Positions 1-9,919 of a stretch of DNA of 64,000 nt are shown one piece after another. The stretch comes from Humulus lupulus (taxonomy: Eukaryota; Streptophyta; Magnoliopsida; Rosales; Cannabaceae): positions 73,535,696 through 73,599,695 of the forward strand of contig NC_084801.1 in assembly GCF_963169125.1 (NCBI RefSeq), given 5' to 3'. Every line of letters starts with the position of its first letter. Within the stretch, counting starts at the first letter, position 1. The translations under genes and the position numbers were made by a program. The notes beneath the pieces were generated by a model. That model made no database searches. It was not told the origin of the DNA and saw nothing but the letters and a program-made list of their open reading frames with translations.

Positions 1-2
1 TT

Positions 3-2642
3 AGTATGCATTCCCCTGATAAGGATCACACTAGCTTTCAGACTGATACAGGGTTGTACTGTTACAAAATGATGCCCTTCGGTTTGAAAAACGCTGGTGC
101 GACTTACCAGCGACTCACCAACCACATGTTTAAGGAACTGATCGGCTCAAACATGGAGGTCTACATAGATGACAAGTTGGTCAAGTCAAAGAAAGCAGAA
201 GGGCATGTAAAGGATTTGCAGGAGTGCTTCAATGTCTTGAACAAATATCAGATGATGCTAAAACCCTTAAATGCTCTTTCAGAGTAGGATCAGGGAAGTT
301 CTTGGGATTTATAGTTAACTCGAGAGAAATTGAAGCCAATCCCGAGAAAATTAAAGCCCTAATAGACATGAAATCGCCAGCAAAGATTAAGGATGTTCAA
401 AGCTTGACCGGAAGAATTGCTGCTCTTAGTAGATTCATTTCAAAGTCAACAGATAAGTGCGTCCCATTCTTTAATCTACATAGAGGCAATAAAAAGTTTG
501 AATGGACGGAGGAATGCGAACAGGCTTTTGAAGCACTAAAAACTCATATGGTTCAACCACCCAGCCTGTCAAAGCCGGTCGATAAAGAAACTTTGTTCAT
601 CTACCTGGCATTCACGGAATACGTTGCTAGTGCTGTTTTAGTAAGGGAGGAAGAAGGCATGTAGAACAGCGGTACCCGCCCATCGAGAAGCTAGTATATT
701 GCCTAGTTTTGGCCTCCACGAAGCTGCGGCCTTCCTTTCAAGCTCATCCAATTACGGTTTTGACCGACCAGCCTGTACGACAAGTCCTGCAAAAAACTAG
801 AGGCTGCAGGTAGATTGTTAAAATGGGCAGTCGAACTTGGGCACTTCGACTATCTTACTTGTCGCGAGCAGCAATAAAAGGCAAGCCCTGGCCGACTTCA
901 TTGCAGAATTCACTGAACTTACGGATGGCAAGCAGATTGAAGAGCCTAATGAGCCTGAATGTCAAAACCAAGCTCCCACGTGGAAATTATTTACAGATGG
1001 TTCTTCTAACGAGTGCCATGCTAGGGCAGGAGTGATATTGATAACACCAGAGGGGCATCAATTTCACTGCGCAATCAGGTTTGACTTCACAGCTTCTAAC
1101 AATGAGGCCGAGTATGAAGCACTGTTCGCTGGATTGTGGATAGCCAGGGACATGAATATAAAAGTGCTTGACATCTATAGTGATTCTAAGCTGGTGGTGA
1201 ATCAAGTCTTGGGAGAATACCAGGTGCGAGGTTTAAAGATGGTTGACTGTCTGAACAAAACAAAAGATCTAATGGCTCAGTTCGACAAATACAGTCTCCA
1301 GCAAGTACCTCCCGACCAGAATTCCAATGCTGATGCTTTGGCCAAATTAGCAAGTGCGAAGATTACTGATACTCTGAATATAGTGCCGGTTGTGCGGCTA
1401 AAAATGCCAAGAATCGAAGCAGAGGAGACCGCTATGGTGATCCAGATGATAGATGCATGGATGACACCATATATAGAGTATCTAACGTAAGGCATATTAC
1501 CAACGGACATAAACAAAACCAGGACCCTTCAACGACAGGCTGCTAGGTATATCCTGGTCGATGGAATCTTGCACCGAAGGGGATATTCAATGCCACTCCT
1601 CATGTGTATTTTCAAAGAAAAGGCCAAAGAGATGATGAAAGAGGTACACGAAGGCTTTTGTGGAGACCTAGCTGGGGGGCAAAGCTTGTCAAAAAAGATA
1701 CTGAGGCAAGGATACTTTTGGCCCACGATGAATGAAGATTCGATGGAGTTTGTACGAAGGTGCGACAAGTGCAAGAGGTTCTCCAAAATCCCGCGAGCTG
1801 CCCCTAATGAGCTTAAACAGATGCAAAGTCTGTGGCCGTTTGCAGTTTGGGGCATAGATTTGATCGGATCTTTGCCCACAGGGAAGGGCGGCGTCAAGTA
1901 TGCCGTGGTTGCCGTCGACTATTTCACTAAATGGGCCGAAGCCAAGCCACTCGCAAACATAACGACCAAGGTCCTGGATTTTGTGATCAAGAACATCATT
2001 TGTCGCTATGGATTGCCAAGGAAGATCGTCTTGGATAACGACACCCAGTTCGATAGTGATTTATTCATGGATTTTTGCGAACGGCATGACATTATCAAGA
2101 GCTTTTCTTCAGTCACTCATCCCCAAGCAAATGGTCAAGTTGAAGCAGTCAACAATATGCGGAAGGATACACTAAAGAAAACACTAGAAGAAGCTAAGCG
2201 GGCATGGCCAGAACAATTACCTGAAGTACTTTGGCCGTATAGAACTTCCCAACGAACAACAATGGGTCATACTCCATTCTCTTTGGCTTATGGATATGAG
2301 ACTATGTTGCCTGTTGACCGCCAACTATTAATGGAATCCCTCAACTTAATCGATGATAAACATGAGCAAGCCCAACTATGAGTAGCTGCGTACCAGCAAA
2401 AAGTCGCCCAGTATTTCAACTCTAAAGTGCAAGAAAGAAGGTTCAGCGTTGGAGATCTTGTACTCCGAAGAGTTTTTCTAAACACTCGTGACCAAGCTGC
2501 TGGAGTACTCGGACCTAATTGGGAAGGGCCATACAAGATTGAAGAAGTCCTTCACCCAGGTACCTATAAACTTGCTCGCTTAAATGGAGATCTCGTTCCT
2601 TGCTATTGGAATGGAGAACACCTGCGCAAGTACTATCAATAA
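3..2642 (+). pseudogene. Tat-1 pol: RT, RNase H, second RNase H, integrase (degenerate)
   Basis: Reads in pieces across frames. RT carries the catalytic Y-I-D-D at 162-173, followed by a frameshift near 275. RNase H runs to about 830, with a stop at 662-664, loss of a short conserved stretch (PVYYxSKRL type) beside it, and another frameshift near 800-840. The second RNase H (FTDGSSN, then NNEAEYEAL) lies at about 980-1210. Integrase runs from about 1500 to 2642: zinc-binding region near 1650-1770, then catalytic Asp, Asp and Glu in GIDLIGS, LDNDTQF and GQVEAVN, and a GPY/F-type C-terminus (NWEGPYKI). Further stops are at 1488-1490 (TAA) and 2379-2381 (TGA). The zinc-finger position after GD is Leu (1668-1670) where Tat-5 has His. 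Lineage assignment is firm; the gene is dead. Confidence 0.9.
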
Positions 2643-3325
2643 ACAATTCTTCTTAAAGAATTGGCTTGTATTAATTTAACATTTTACAAGTTTTGAAAAA
2701 GGGATGGTCATTTTATGTGACTGATCTCTTATAAGTGTAAGATCTTATTGATCACTCGTACAGACATGTTTCGTCCATTTATTATGAGAAATATAAGGGA
2801 CTGTGCGCAGGCAGTCATTCTTGCTATTTATTGTATTTTATACAAGTATTTGCTCATTACGTGTATTGTTTTTCTATATTATAATTTTAATTATTTTGCT
2901 TCGAGCAGTATTGTTCAAACAGGTTTAGGTCAAGGCAAGTGACCAAGGACCTAAAGCTCCTCGATCACTTGGGGTCCATATAAGGTACAAGTAAGCAAAG
3001 CATATCATCAAAAGGTATGTAAACACATGAGAAAAATAAGTGAAAGCATGCTAGGGTACTTAGAGTATTTTTCAAAATTTTGTATTTTGTTAAATCAAAC
3101 CACAGTGCTATGCTAAGTTCGGTCATCCAAACAAATGTTATAATAAAATGAAAATGTATTATAATATCAAAAACTAATTACTTTACACCGCGAGCAGTAT
3201 TGCTCAGATGTAATTTTTCGATTAAAAGGAAAATAGCTGCCCACGCAACAATAAAAAAAGAATGTCTTTACATCACGACCCATAGGTCGTGTAATTAAAA
3301 GATTAAAAGATAGAAAGAGAAAAGA
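2643..3325 (+). other. Tat-1 non-coding region between pol and the antisense gene
   Basis: No convincing reading frame. It holds a tract near 2957-2985 (CACTTGGGGTCCATATAA) that aligns with a PPT-like tract at the same place in Tat-5 (58051-58067) and Tat-4 (about 36332-36355). A block near 2745-2830, with GATCACTCGTACA and CTGTGCGCAGGCAGT, is also present in Tat-4 near 36115-36190. Confidence 0.7.
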
Positions 3326-5983
3326 CTAAGAGGCTGGAGGGTCTTGAGGAGCGTCCTGGTCGACAGCTGCGCCAGCTTCATTATCTGCAGCATCTATCCC
3401 TGTTGCCAGAGAGATCTCTGGGGAAGTAGGAACATTAGCCCTCTCTTCTTCCTCCAAACAAATGGCACATTGAGACATTAGAGTTCGCCTCAGGCATTCT
3501 GACAGATAGTTGAAGTTATCCCCCCAGTTGTGCTTCCAAAACTCATAGAAGCAAAGATGAGTGGCTTCCTTGTACTTCTCCAAGTTCCTGGCCTCGAGTT
3601 CCTCAAGCTCCTTCATGCGCTTTTCCAACTCCTCCGTCTCCTACCTGCTCGCAATCAAATCAAGCTCCAGCGGTTTGCATTGTTGGTAGTTGAGTTTGGC
3701 GCTTTCCCTGAATGTTTCTTTGTCTTCATTAGATTTCTTCAGGGCATCCCGAACCTCCAGCAGCACCTCGGTCAGAGTGGCTTTTTGCTCAAGTAGTTCC
3801 TCTTTCTGCTTAGACAGCTCTGCACTCTTCTCAAGCAACTCGCCATTCTGCTTAGTTAGCTTGTTGTTCTTCTCAAGCAAGTCGGCATTTTCCCTTCAAG
3901 CGCTTTCTTATCCACATCAAGCCTGGTGTCAAATTTGTTAGTCTTGGACACCATTGCACCCGCACGGCGCCAGCCAGCGGTCACGGTCAGTAATCCTTGC
4001 AATCAGATAAAAAGGGTAAGGCAATGGCACAAAATCAAAGGAAAATTATTCAGCATCAGGAGGTAACGTATGCTAACAAGGTCATTTAGCCCTCGGTTGA
4101 GTATTTGGTCCGTCTCCATGGAAATGGTTTCGTTAATAGCCTCTTGACTGCGTTTGTACCTGGAGAGCTTGTATATCCTCTCTGGCTGAGCTGATCATGA
4201 TGCTGGACAGGGAGCCTTCCGACTGTGTACGCTGTGTTTGGCTGGTAGGGGCCTGAGGAGTAGGGTGCTGGTCGACGGGTGTTGGTGTAGTGGAATGCTA
4301 GTCGACCGGAGGAGTTGAGGCCGGCTGCTCGAGTGGCGATGGAGGTGGCATGTTTTCCTTTGAAGGGACAGTGGCTGGAGGGTCCTCAGTTCAGGCCTTC
4401 TTTGAGGCGGTTTTACTGTCCTTCTTCTTGCCTGGAGATGCAGCAGTAGCCTTGTTATGCTCGAACACGTCTTCAGATGACATATCTGCACAAAAAGAAA
4501 CAACACGAGCAGTGAGACAAGATATATAGACGGAGCCAAGAATGAAAGTAAAGAGATTATAAGTAAAGTACCCGTGCCACAACTACTGGTCGCTACATTA
4601 CTTACTGAAATACTTACTGCCTGGAAGAAATCTGAACTTAAGATTGGAGTATACTTAAGGTTTCCGTCCCCGTCAAATAAGTGACCGGGAATTGGAAAAC
4701 TATCTAAGAGTGAAAGATCAGTATCGTTCTCATTTAAAGATTCGTTGATGGGAGCGGGGGGTTCAGTGGCCTTCTTTTTTCCTTTTACCTTTGGGGCGGG
4801 AGGAGCAACAGCCCACGGAGTGCTGGAAGGATCCCTGATTGTTACTCCAGTGGCCCTCCTCGGAGGGGGTAGTTCCACGTCTAGGTGGTGCTTGGGAAGC
4901 TCTCCACCAGTAGCACTCCCCGCTGTTGACTCCCTCACATCCTGATGAGGGGCCAAAAGGACAACCAGCCTAAGGTTAGCCTCTGTGACCAGATGCTTGA
5001 CGCTTTTCTCCACGTCAGTCATACTTGCCAAGAGGGCTGATCTTAACTCCACGTCAAGAGTGGGGTCTGGTCGCAACCATGGGCCAGAAAGGCACTAAAA
5101 ATCTAAGAAAGTGTAGAGAAAAAATTAAAGAAAGATTAACGACCAGTGGTACAAAGACATTACCTCCTTGAGTGAAGGCCAAGTTGTTTGCGACCATGTC
5201 AGTCATAAGGAAATACTCGTGATAGTACTTCCCCACGTTCGATATGTGAGTGGTGTCGGACAAGAAAGTGCGCCCTGTTTCTTGATGACAAAAGTGAAAA
5301 AACCCTGTGCTTTCTTGGTTGGGGTTAGACTTGAGGTCGAACAGATAATTAACCTCATGTGGTGATGGCACATGCCATTTTTTGTGGCTATAAAGGATAT
5401 AGAGTGCTGCAAGCATTCAATATCCATTGGGAGTTATTTGGAAAGGGGCGACCCCGAAGTAGTTGGCCACCCCTTGGAGAAAAGGATGAAGAGGCAAGGT
5501 AGCCCCTGCCTCAATGTGGTACCTCGACCAGGCACTGAAAGTGCCTCCAGGCAAGTTCGCCCGTTGTTCTTGAGTGGGTTAGACTAGTGTCACCCCCGAG
5601 AGTCCATATTTTCTGATATTGTTGGTGATCATCCTAATCGTTACCCGGATGACAGGTACAACATACCATTCAACATCTGGTTGAATATCATTTCAGGGTT
5701 GAGCATGAGTTTGGATGTTTGGGACAGGAATATTTTCTTCTCGACCACTGGTCGAGGGAATTTCAGCCTGAGGAGCAGGCTGATTTGAAGGATTGGGAGT
5801 TTTCTTTTTCTGGGCTGTAGTTTTTGCTCGACCCATATTTTGGACGAGGGTCGATGGAGTGTTTGAAGTGGCGCGAGAAAAGGGAATTTCAGGTATAAGC
5901 AACGACGGTTGCTCCTCGTCCTCAAGCAGTTGAGCTAGTAAGTCGTCATCGATGGGTCTTTCACCTCCCCACGGATCTTGCAT
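3326..5983 (-). pseudogene. Tat-1 antisense gene (domain of the plant 'putative gypsy type transposon' kind plus coiled coil)
   Basis: Reads opposite to pol, from an ATG at 5983 to a stop at about 3326. The N-terminal part is acidic (LLEDEEQPSL), then comes a low-complexity linker. A conserved globular block at about 5520-5170 holds LPGGTFSAWSRYHIE, PFQITPNGY and HVPSPHEVNYLFDL. The C-terminal part is a Lys/Glu-rich coiled coil (3880-3400) ending in FYEFWKHNW and an acidic tail. Stops and frameshifts interrupt it. An intron at 4571-4486 (GTACTT to TTTGTGCAG) joins the frames as T-D-M-S-S-E-D. A donor at 5163 sits where Tat-5 has intron A. The block resembles family PF04195 from memory; the molecular function is unknown. 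Confidence 0.72.
4486..4571 (-). other. Predicted intron B of the Tat-1 antisense gene
   Basis: On the minus strand the segment starts GTACTT and ends in a T-rich tract with TTTTTGTGCAG. Removing these 86 bases joins the upstream frame to the downstream exon, which begins D-M-S-S-E-D. Tat-4 (acceptor at 37702) and Tat-5 (60077-59970) have an intron at the same protein position, each followed by a Met within two codons. Confidence 0.65.
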
Positions 5984-6849
5984 GAAAAGTTGCTAATAGA
6001 GAAAGGGGGAGGTAATATGTAAAGCTTAAAAGCTTGTGTTGTGAGTTAGAATAACATTGCTCGCGTATAAAAATTATGTTTTTATACTGCCAGCAACATT
6101 CTAACAAAAGCAGTAAGTTCTATATGGGCAGTTTGAACAACAGATTGAAGTAAAAAGTTTTTCAGGAAAAAGCTTTTTCGACTCCGAAGGGGCGGGAAAA
6201 ACCCAGTTTTTCAACTAGCTTAAAAATTGAATTTTTACTTCGATTTTACGCCCTATATCTACAATCTCGACTACCAAACTGGCTCCTAACTCCTACGAAA
6301 CATTATTTTGCGGTCCTATCAAGCATCGATTAATATGCCCACTACCCGAAAACAGTTTCGGCCAAGAACAGTCAGGAACACGGATTTGAATACACAAAAA
6401 ACAGTTTGGCATGGCATCTCAAACATCCAAGGGGTTCGTAAAACTTACTTGGATGAAAAGAGGGGTCTGAAACGAAACAGCTTTGAGCGTTCGAGTGGAT
6501 GATCCCTAGAACAGCGATGGAAGCTCCTCAAGTTTTCTAGGCTCTGAAAGTCGAGGTTCTTAGGAGTTCTTGACGAGAAAATTGTGAATGAAAAGTAAAA
6601 AGTAAAAAAATGGATTTGGGGTATTGAATATAGTGACTGCGACACGTTAAAAAAGGTAATCATGAGTTACTTATTCTAAGCATGGGGAAGTGAAATGGAC
6701 ATCAGACACATTCTTGGGAAACCGAAAAGACTTGATTAGACATGATTGGTGACCTTTTTCGAGAAAGCATGGGCGGTTCTCACAGATTTTGTGGGGTATT
6801 CGAAGAGTCGGTTTCCTAAGTTTACTTATTGGTGGTCGCAATAAATAAA
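5984..6849. other. Tat-1 region upstream of the antisense gene, up to the PPT
   Basis: Non-coding. On the minus strand it would be the promoter and leader of the antisense gene. A GTAAGT donor lies at 6448-6443 and a pyrimidine-rich acceptor (CTCTATTAG) ends at 5993, ten bases before the ATG. Together they define a possible 5'-UTR intron of 456 bp. Similar pairs exist in Tat-3 and Tat-5. A stem-loop with TATA motifs on both strands lies at 6045-6105. Confidence 0.5.
6045..6105. promoter_or_regulatory. Stem-loop with TATA-like motifs on both strands upstream of the Tat-1 antisense gene
   Basis: Inner arms GTATAAAAA (6065-6073) and TTTTTATAC (6079-6087) are perfect, with a 5-base loop. Outer arms start GTTAGAAT (6045) and end ATTCTAAC (6105), with a small bulge. 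Tat-4 has a related hairpin near 39235-39260, also just upstream of its antisense gene. A promoter role is inferred. Confidence 0.45.
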
Positions 6850-6862
6850 CTTGGGGGGCAAA
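6850..6862 (+). other. Tat-1 polypurine tract
   Basis: CTTGGGGGGCAAA directly before the LTR start TGTTTACC. It is the expected primer site for plus-strand DNA synthesis. The core CTTGGGGGGCA recurs in Tat-3 and Tat-6. Confidence 0.85.
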
Positions 6863-7467
6863 TGTTTACCCAAAAAATGGTTGCTGATGACGTGGCGAGA
6901 ATTTCTAACACGTGGCGAAAGTACTGCTCGACTATCAACCAGAAGCACACCGCATCGTCAGGGTTAATTTTTGATACGATCAGGCTGGTCGTATAACCTA
7001 ATTAATTTCCTTCTTAAGTTGTAATCTTATAATAAATGGATTGAATATTTCTTCATTATTATCTTGATACGTGATTATTAAGGAAAGATAGGGCACGTTG
7101 CATGTGTAACCCTCCTTGAGCCTATAAATATGCATGAAATGGCTCAAGGAAGGGACTTTGGGATTTTTGATTCCTAAATCTTTTTGCGAAATATTGAGAG
7201 AAAAAGGAGCTATAGTGAGTTGTTCATCGTCTTATTGTAATACATTCAAGGTTTGTGAAACTCAATAACCCTAGTTCTCTGATCACGACTTTGAGATTCA
7301 ATAATAACAATATCACTAAGTGGACGTAGGTCATTACCATTCTTTGGGGCCGAACCACTGTAATTCCTTGGTGTTTTCTTCCTTTCTGTTAGATCATTTT
7401 TCTCATTCTTGCTTTATACTTTGTCGTACATTTGACTCCGTGTCGTTGGCCAAATCGAGGGTCAACA
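6863..7467 (+). repeat. Tat-1 3' LTR (605 bp)
   Basis: Begins TGTTTACCC after the PPT and ends GGGTCAACA. A TATA box (TATAAATA) at 7123-7130 is identical to that in the other Tat LTRs. Downstream comes a GGCCGAACCACTG block typical of Tat transcript starts. Tat-6 at 16600 begins almost identically and belongs to the same subfamily. Confidence 0.88.
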
Positions 7468-7725
7468 CAAACCATAACAACAATCCACGTGTCATACAAA
7501 TACCATATAACACTCAATGGGCCATGCCCTGGCATCATGCATATGTTAACTCATTCGTCATGCTCTATATAAAATAAGTAGGCGACCAGGGCAACTAAGC
7601 TCATATTCAAGCATATAAGTCAATCATTACCAACCAACCCTGAGTCGAGCTTGCCACTTACAGCGAGCATACATGTTCGGTCAATCTCCAGGAACCATAA
7701 ACCTTGGCTCGCTCATATACCAAGT
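7468..7725 (-). mobile_element. Tek-D leader fragment with degenerate primer-binding site
   Basis: Minus-strand leader between LTR and gag of a Tekay element, cut at 7467/7468 by the Tat-1 insertion. The primer site at 7711-7722 reads TGGTATATGAGC on the minus strand, two mismatches from the initiator-Met tRNA complement TGGTATCAGAGC. Its gag, pol and 3' LTR would lie left of Tat-1, outside the window. Confidence 0.75.
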
Positions 7726-9919
7726 TGAAACGCCCAAATTTCTTATAGCCGTTACTAAGTGAATTTAAAATGTGCAGTTAACTCGCTAATCGAGGATTTA
7801 AGACAAAAGTGTAGCTAATCATAACAAAAGTCACATAGTTTAGGAAAATAATTCCATTCATTGAATATTATAACGGGTTAAACATTTGGGATCCCAAAAT
7901 AATGTTTAGAAATATTTACAACACAAAAAATATAATTAAAGTCGACTAAACGACAAAATTAGGTTCAATACAAACTTCTCCCAAAAATACCCCTGGCCGT
8001 GGCAGCCAGTCAGGCCAAACATGTACGCATCTCCTCACGCTCTTCGTACTTATGGTTGGTCGATTTACCCTTGCCCATACCTCCACCATAGATCACCCGC
8101 GAGCCGAAGCCCAACAAGAAAACTCACAAAAGAAAATAACATATGCATGTCTTTCATTCAACATATAATCAACAGCCAACAAGCTAAACACATACGGCCA
8201 TGCCGTCTCAGGTGCTTTACCAGGCCTTGGGTTTGCGGTCTACATCGTGAGGATATCCCAGGTATCCTATAGGGTCTCGCCCTGTCAACTTGCACTCCGC
8301 GTGCTAAACGCTGCTCCCGGCCCCTTGTCGTACTCAGCCTTGCCGTTCATGGCCTTTGCCATTCCCGACCCTCACTGTTCTCGGCCTTCGTCGTTCCCGG
8401 CTCTTGCTGTTTATTCACATATATGCACATACAACATAACTAAACAAATACTTAAACATGTATAAACAGAATCAATGGGGCTATGCCCTACAACATAATC
8501 ACATAGGGTTGTGCCCTGCAACACAAACTATAGGGCCTTGCCCTGTTCTACGGGTACAACAGCTTTCTCACTTATGTTCTGAGCATTCAAAGTATCAATG
8601 CCCCGAGCACAGTCCCTTAGTCCGAGCCTTGATGAAAACCTAGTCACAATGTATCAACAACATCCATCAATCAATTCTAATCCATTAAATAGCTCTAGGC
8701 CATAATTCTAGGCTCCGGAACCTTGGCTTCTATCAATCCAGGTGATAAAATCCATCCCGAGCCTTAACTTTTGGATTCTTGAGCCTAAAACCTTCTTGAA
8801 GCCCAAAAAAACAGTAAGTGTCGCGGCCCCATGAACCCATGCTGCGGCCCAGATCAACCAGAAATTCCAAACCCCAAAACAGGGAAGGCGTGCCGCGGCC
8901 CAAGCTAGGCTGTGCCTTGGCCCGTCCTTCTTCCTGGGCACCAAATTGTTCTAGAGGGCCGCAACTCAGCAAGAACAATGCCACGACCAGACCCTTCGAA
9001 CACAGAAAAATCCTATATTTTGTCCACCAAAACCTAGCCAATTTACCCCAAAATCAACCCAACAATCCAAACAATTAATCACAGAAGATCTACAACATTC
9101 TCAGCAACAAAACCTAACAAGAATTAACCCCAAACCTCATCTAAAACTCAAGAATGATTCCTCACTTAGCTCACATGCATAACTCTAAAATATATGCAGA
9201 ATTTCAACATAATTCATCAAGTTAAGATCTTACCTTTGCTTAATTGAATCTTTGAGTTAATCTCCTAAGCTCCAAGCTTCAATCCCCCCAAGCTCCAGCC
9301 TTAAATTCTGAATTTCCTAGCTTAATCTCCTCAAAGTTTCCCCTTGGTAAAGATGAGAGAAAACAAGAGAGAGAGAAGAGAGTTTTGGGTTGGTTCCTTG
9401 GTTTCTCAACACTTTTTTTGGATTTGTTTTACTTAACTTAGTCTCTAAGGTTACCTCAAAGGCTCGGGGTGCCAAAAACATCGAAAAAATGGTAAATTTC
9501 CCCGATATTCCCTCCTAAACATTCCAACTTCAAATATATCTCCAAATATTTATTTTGATAACCCGATAACTTGAATAAAATATCTAATACCCGAAATACC
9601 CCGTCGACTCGCCCCGAGTGAGGTACTCAACCCCGTTGTGACTTTCTAGCTAATCGGCTCCACAGGACTATCTCGGATCGTGCAACACAGATATATGACA
9701 AATATATCATAACAATCACATTTATGTCGTCAATGAGCTAAAATTACAAACATGCCCCTAATAACCAAACAGGGCCCACATGAATATTTAATTCACCTAA
9801 ACATGCATTCCTAATCACATATTCATCAAATTCACACATTAACATATTAAATCATTTATTTCCCTCCACGCACACTAATCAAGGCCCTAAGCCTTATTAG
9901 AAAAATTTGGGATGCTACA
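7726..9919 (-). repeat. Tek-D 5' LTR, Tekay subfamily I (2194 bp)
   Basis: Plus-strand start TGAAACGCCC (TGTAACGCCC in intact copies) and end GGGATGCTACA. The same sequence recurs as the Tek-C LTR (16827-19051) and, inverted, as LTRs E, F and G. It contains a short GC-rich minisatellite (8311-8410), three repeats of the AGGG..GCCCT type (8474-8550), CpG-rich dyads (8818-8990) and a purine/pyrimidine-rich block near 9355-9400. It lies in Tat-2 integrase, so AGTAT (9920-9924) is the right-hand target copy. Short open frames inside are not genes. Confidence 0.88.
8311..8410. repeat. Minisatellite of about 15-17 bp in the Tek-D LTR
   Basis: Degenerate tandem copies of a unit like TTGCCGTTCTCGGCC. 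The same array is at 17380-17475 in the Tek-C LTR and, inverted, near 29205-29270 in LTR F. The subfamily II LTRs of Tek-A and Tek-H lack it. Confidence 0.6.

Larger units (their letters stand above)
1..7467 (+). mobile_element. Tat-1: Tat-lineage Ty3/gypsy element, 5' part outside the window
   Basis: The element enters the window inside reverse transcriptase and runs through RNase H, a second (archaeal-like) RNase H, integrase, a long 3' region with a gene on the opposite strand, a polypurine tract and the 3' LTR. The second RNase H and the antisense gene place it in the Tat lineage. It ends at 7467 in the terminal CA of the LTR. The next base begins the leader of a Tekay element on the minus strand, so Tat-1 was inserted into Tek-D. 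The right target copy should be 7468-7472 (CAAAC); the left copy lies outside the window. Pol is broken by frameshifts and stops, so it is not autonomous. Confidence 0.92.

Noticed and set aside
987..1897. Minus-strand open frames over Tat-1 pol
   Set aside because: Shadows of the RNase H and integrase frames; composition and conservation follow the plus strand.
8474..8550. AGGG..GCCCT repeats as a CRISPR array or terminator
   Set aside because: Three degenerate units inside a plant LTR, repeated in other copies of that LTR; no spacers.
8021..9078. Short open frames in the Tek-D LTR (and likewise in the LTRs at 16827, 23085, 26899, 28310 and 41922) as small host genes
   Set aside because: They recur only as parts of LTR repeats, are broken differently in each copy, and show no conserved protein.
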